Made by a program: the position numbers and the translations under genes. Shown piece by piece: positions 11,623 through 14,056 of a stretch of DNA of 14,056 nucleotides. The DNA is from Treponema sp. Its GTDB lineage: Bacteria; Spirochaetota; Spirochaetia; Treponematales; Breznakiellaceae. Position 1 is the stretch's first letter. Every line of letters starts with the position of its first letter. Under the pieces are notes generated by a model. It was not told where the DNA came from, did not search any database, and was given only the letters and a program-made list of their open reading frames with translations. The stretch spans positions 1 to 14,056 of the forward strand of contig JAISJS010000141.1 in assembly GCA_031261385.1 (NCBI GenBank), read 5' to 3'.

Positions 11623-13860
11623 ATGGTTTTCCAGGGGACTGCGGTGATAAAAAGGACTTTAGCGGGGTTTCTGCCGATTATGCTCTGCGGGGAGGCTTTC
11701 CCAGGGAGAGGAGGAGCATACCATTCTTTTTATGTAAAAAATAAGGCTGCCTTAATGGGTCTCATCGACCTTGTGCTGATATTCGGAATGCTTGTCATAA
11801 GGTGTGACACGTCCAATAATCCGGCAAAAAGTTCAAATGCCAAATTAAAGTATTTAAGCATAAAGGAAAATGATACCGAATTGATCCCGGCATTTGACGC
11901 CTCCTTGTCCGTCTATGCAACAACGGCTCTCAATGACACCAAAACAGTAAAAGTAAGCGCCGAAACAGTTAGTGATAAAGCGCATATTACCTATTTACCT
12001 GAAATCGTGGATGGAAGTATTTCCCTTAATCCGGGTGCTAATACTGTTATCATAACTGTAACTGCCGAAGACGGAACAACGCAAGAATACACCATAAATA
12101 TAACGGTTGCTGATACGATCCCGATAAGCGGCTCTGTAACAGTGAATACCAATAGCGGCTATACCCAGGAAAAAATCCACGTTAATGTATACCGAGATGA
12201 AGCCGGTCAGAATGCGGATTTATTGGGATGTGCTGAAGTTGACTTGAACACTCACCAATGGAGCATCAGTATTCCCGTATATAGTATGGTGTACTTCAAA
12301 ATCACCGTAATAGACAGCACCGGATACCAATTTGGTAAAATGGCGGGGAGCGTGGAAATTCCCGAAATAGGCAAAGACGGTATCGCGCTGAATATCGGCG
12401 GTTTTGCCCTGCCGGAATTGACATCCTTTAACTTTGATATCACAAAAAACGAGGGATTGCCCCCAAACTTATTTACGGGTACAACCTATGACGCCGAAGA
12501 AGCGCAATATACATTTTCCACACAAAAATGGATAGAAAATATCGGTGCGCTCAAAGCGACTTTTGAAGCGGCAGGTACGGTGACGGTTGACGGTATCGTA
12601 CAAGAAAGCGGTGTTACCGCGAATGATTTTAGACGGGAAGTTATCTACGCCGTTACGGCGGAGGACAACACAAGACGCGACTATACGATAGTCTTTGAGT
12701 CACCGCAGGCAGATGATTTTCCGGTTATAAATATAAACACAGACGACAGGGCGATCGATTCAACCGAAACCTGGCTTGAAAACGCTTCTTTTTCCCTTTA
12801 TGATGAAGGCGGTGTTGTAACGGGAACCACCGATATAAAAGGCAGAGGGCACAGCACGTGGTCCTGGTTTTCTAAAAAACCTTATTCAATAAAACTGTCA
12901 AAAAAAGCCGAATTGTTTAATATGCTCTCACATAAACGGTGGAACTTGCTTGCAAATGCTTCCGATGTAACTTTATTGCGGAATCAAACAGGCTTTAAAC
13001 TTGTGTATATATTCGATAATATGGCATGGACGCCCCATTCTCAACAGGTGCATTTGTATATAAATAACGAATACGTTGGCGTATATCAGCTTACAGAAGC
13101 GATAAAAATTGATGAAAACAGGGTAAATATCAGCGAAATAAAAAAGAAAACCCCGGACGGCGGGTATATATTGTCTATCGATAATAAAAAAACCGAAGCA
13201 TTTAATTTTACTACAACAAAGGGTTTGGTTTTTAATTGTGAAGACCCCGATGAGGATTTGGATTCAATAATTAACGGCGATACAATATCGCTGTTTGAAA
13301 AAATAAAAACCGATGTTCAGCATTTGGAAGACGTTTTATATTCCGATTATTTCACCGATGAGAATAACGGATACAGAAAATATATTGATGTCGCTTCTTT
13401 TGTTGATTGGTATTTGGCAAGCGAAATTGCGGACTATCACGAAAACCGCTGGAGTTTTAACGGCGCAAGCATATATATGTATTATGATTCCGGTAAATAT
13501 TTTGCGGGGCCACTCTGGGATTTTGATTTTAGCTTTGAGGCACTTCTACCAAGCAGCGGTTTTTTAATAAATACTGAAGGCTGGATAAAGCGGCTTTTTG
13601 AAGACCCATATTTTATTTTACAGGTTAAAAACAGGTGGAATGAAAAAAAGACAGATATTGATACTGTATTGCCGTATATAGATGCTCAGGCTTCTGGTTT
13701 GGAAAAAGCACAAAGTTTTAACTTTATACGGTGGAACACCGATCCATGGGATAATACTATCTTGGTAACAAGCGAATACCGGCAGCAGAAAATTGAAGAC
13801 CTAAAAACCTGGCTTGCGGGAAGAATAAATTGGCTTGATTCGGCTTTAAATGCCTTATAA
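11623..13860 (+). CDS. Probable surface lipoprotein with cadherin-like domains and a CotH kinase domain
   Basis: The longest frame has 745 residues. A hydrophobic stretch at 45-60 ends at C61 (FGMLVIRC-DTSN), like Treponema lipoprotein signals, and KNK at 39-41 gives the positive n-region. The usual small residue before the cysteine is replaced by arginine. Residues 74-162 are a cadherin-like beta-sandwich domain, ending ITVTAEDGTTQEYTINI. 165-260 is a second beta-rich domain, and 265-358 another ending YAVTAEDNTRRDYTIVF. Residues 366-740 are CotH: RGHSTW (408-413), WNLLANASDVTLLRN (440-454), YVGVYQLTEAI and the catalytic-type WDFDFSF (632-638). CotH proteins are secreted Fam20-like protein kinases, known from Bacillus spores. 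Start is unclear: GTG 11644 (AGGGG upstream) or ATG 11755 (AAGG upstream) are alternatives to ATG 11623. Domains are secure; substrate is unknown. Confidence 0.85.
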   Translation: MVFQGTAVIKRTLAGFLPIMLCGEAFPGRGGAYHSFYVKNKAALMGLIDLVLIFGMLVIRCDTSNNPAKSSNAKLKYLSIKENDTELIPAFDASLSVYATTALNDTKTVKVSAETVSDKAHITYLPEIVDGSISLNPGANTVIITVTAEDGTTQEYTINITVADTIPISGSVTVNTNSGYTQEKIHVNVYRDEAGQNADLLGCAEVDLNTHQWSISIPVYSMVYFKITVIDSTGYQFGKMAGSVEIPEIGKDGIALNIGGFALPELTSFNFDITKNEGLPPNLFTGTTYDAEEAQYTFSTQKWIENIGALKATFEAAGTVTVDGIVQESGVTANDFRREVIYAVTAEDNTRRDYTIVFESPQADDFPVININTDDRAIDSTETWLENASFSLYDEGGVVTGTTDIKGRGHSTWSWFSKKPYSIKLSKKAELFNMLSHKRWNLLANASDVTLLRNQTGFKLVYIFDNMAWTPHSQQVHLYINNEYVGVYQLTEAIKIDENRVNISEIKKKTPDGGYILSIDNKKTEAFNFTTTKGLVFNCEDPDEDLDSIINGDTISLFEKIKTDVQHLEDVLYSDYFTDENNGYRKYIDVASFVDWYLASEIADYHENRWSFNGASIYMYYDSGKYFAGPLWDFDFSFEALLPSSGFLINTEGWIKRLFEDPYFILQVKNRWNEKKTDIDTVLPYIDAQASGLEKAQSFNFIRWNTDPWDNTILVTSEYRQQKIEDLKTWLAGRINWLDSALNAL

Positions 13861-13937
13861 CTCCTTTGAAAAGGTATGTTCTACAGGGTTTTGGCATGAA
13901 AAATTATAAAAATTGATGAAAATTTACAAGCTCTTAC

Positions 13938-13974
13938 ATGAGGAAGCGCCCTGCGGTAATCCCCTCATTTTTTT
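13938..13974 (+). terminator. Probable intrinsic terminator of the CotH gene
   Basis: ATGAGG (13938-13943) pairs with CCTCAT (13963-13968) around a 19-base loop, and a run of seven T (13968-13974) follows at once. It lies about 80 bases past the CotH stop. The long loop makes it weaker than a classical terminator, though the T-run supports it. Confidence 0.5.
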
Positions 13975-14013
13975 GAAGATTTTTTCATTTTGACTAAAGC
14001 AAAACGGCATGGG

Positions 14014-14054
14014 CGCATACGCCTGCCTAAAGTCAGGCTCCCTTTTTGTATGCG
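14014..14054. repeat. Nested hairpins at the right edge
   Basis: CGCATAC (14014-14020) pairs with GTATGCG (14048-14054), enclosing a second hairpin GCCTG (14021-14025) / CAGGC (14034-14038) that abuts the outer stem directly. A T-run (14043-14047) lies inside. GGCG-CATA-CGCC (14012-14023) is a competing fold. The element continues to, or is cut by, the window end, so its identity cannot be settled; no gene was seen between 13861 and 14056. Confidence 0.4.
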
Positions 14055-14056
14055 GT

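Noticed and set aside
13862..13875. CCTT-TGAA-AAGG hairpin after the CotH stop
   Set aside because: Four-base stem with no T-run; too weak to call.

Overview
The window looks like chromosomal DNA of an anaerobic, fermentative spirochaete, most likely a Treponema of the gut-symbiont type. This is inferred, not proven. Supporting features are the formylglycine-generating-enzyme-like secreted protein, the Rpn-type nuclease with an EG-rich tail, the cadherin-like/CotH lipoprotein, a PilZ protein with a receiver-like half, and a tungsten-type aldehyde oxidoreductase. No rRNA, tRNA or CRISPR array was seen.

Layout. (1) 1-1121, minus: a secreted protein with a duplicated CsgG/LpoB-like domain and the start of an FGE-sulfatase domain; it runs off the left edge. 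(2) 1109-2529, plus: an XRE-type regulator, then an Rpn/PD-(D/E)XK nuclease with a possible second gene inside it. (3) 7608-2566, minus: a tight five-gene operon for Fe-type alcohol dehydrogenase, four-cluster ferredoxin, aldehyde:ferredoxin oxidoreductase, MoaD-like sulfur carrier and MoeB/ThiF-like activating enzyme. It resembles the aor clusters of Aromatoleum, but with an alcohol dehydrogenase at the head and no aorC-type NADH/flavin subunit. (4) 7654-10919, plus: a divergent operon for a bile-acid/sodium-symporter-family carrier, glucuronate isomerase UxaC and a receiver-like/PilZ protein. (5) 10920-11515: a decayed IS200 end with a tnpA relic, then a small XRE repressor, both minus. (6) 11623-13860, plus: a large probable surface lipoprotein with cadherin-like domains and a CotH kinase domain, followed by a probable terminator and an unexplained nested hairpin at the right edge.

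How the genes may work together. The aor operon encodes an enzyme pair that can interconvert acid, aldehyde and alcohol, with electrons passing through the ferredoxin and NAD(P)H. It also carries its own cofactor-sulfuration genes. The divergent operon takes up an organic anion and isomerises hexuronates, and a c-di-GMP-type effector is co-transcribed. The two operons share a 45-bp intergenic region, where a near-consensus promoter sits so close to the dehydrogenase start that its mRNA is probably leaderless. The flanks (Rpn nuclease, IS200 relic, repressor and CotH lipoprotein) look like accessory DNA.
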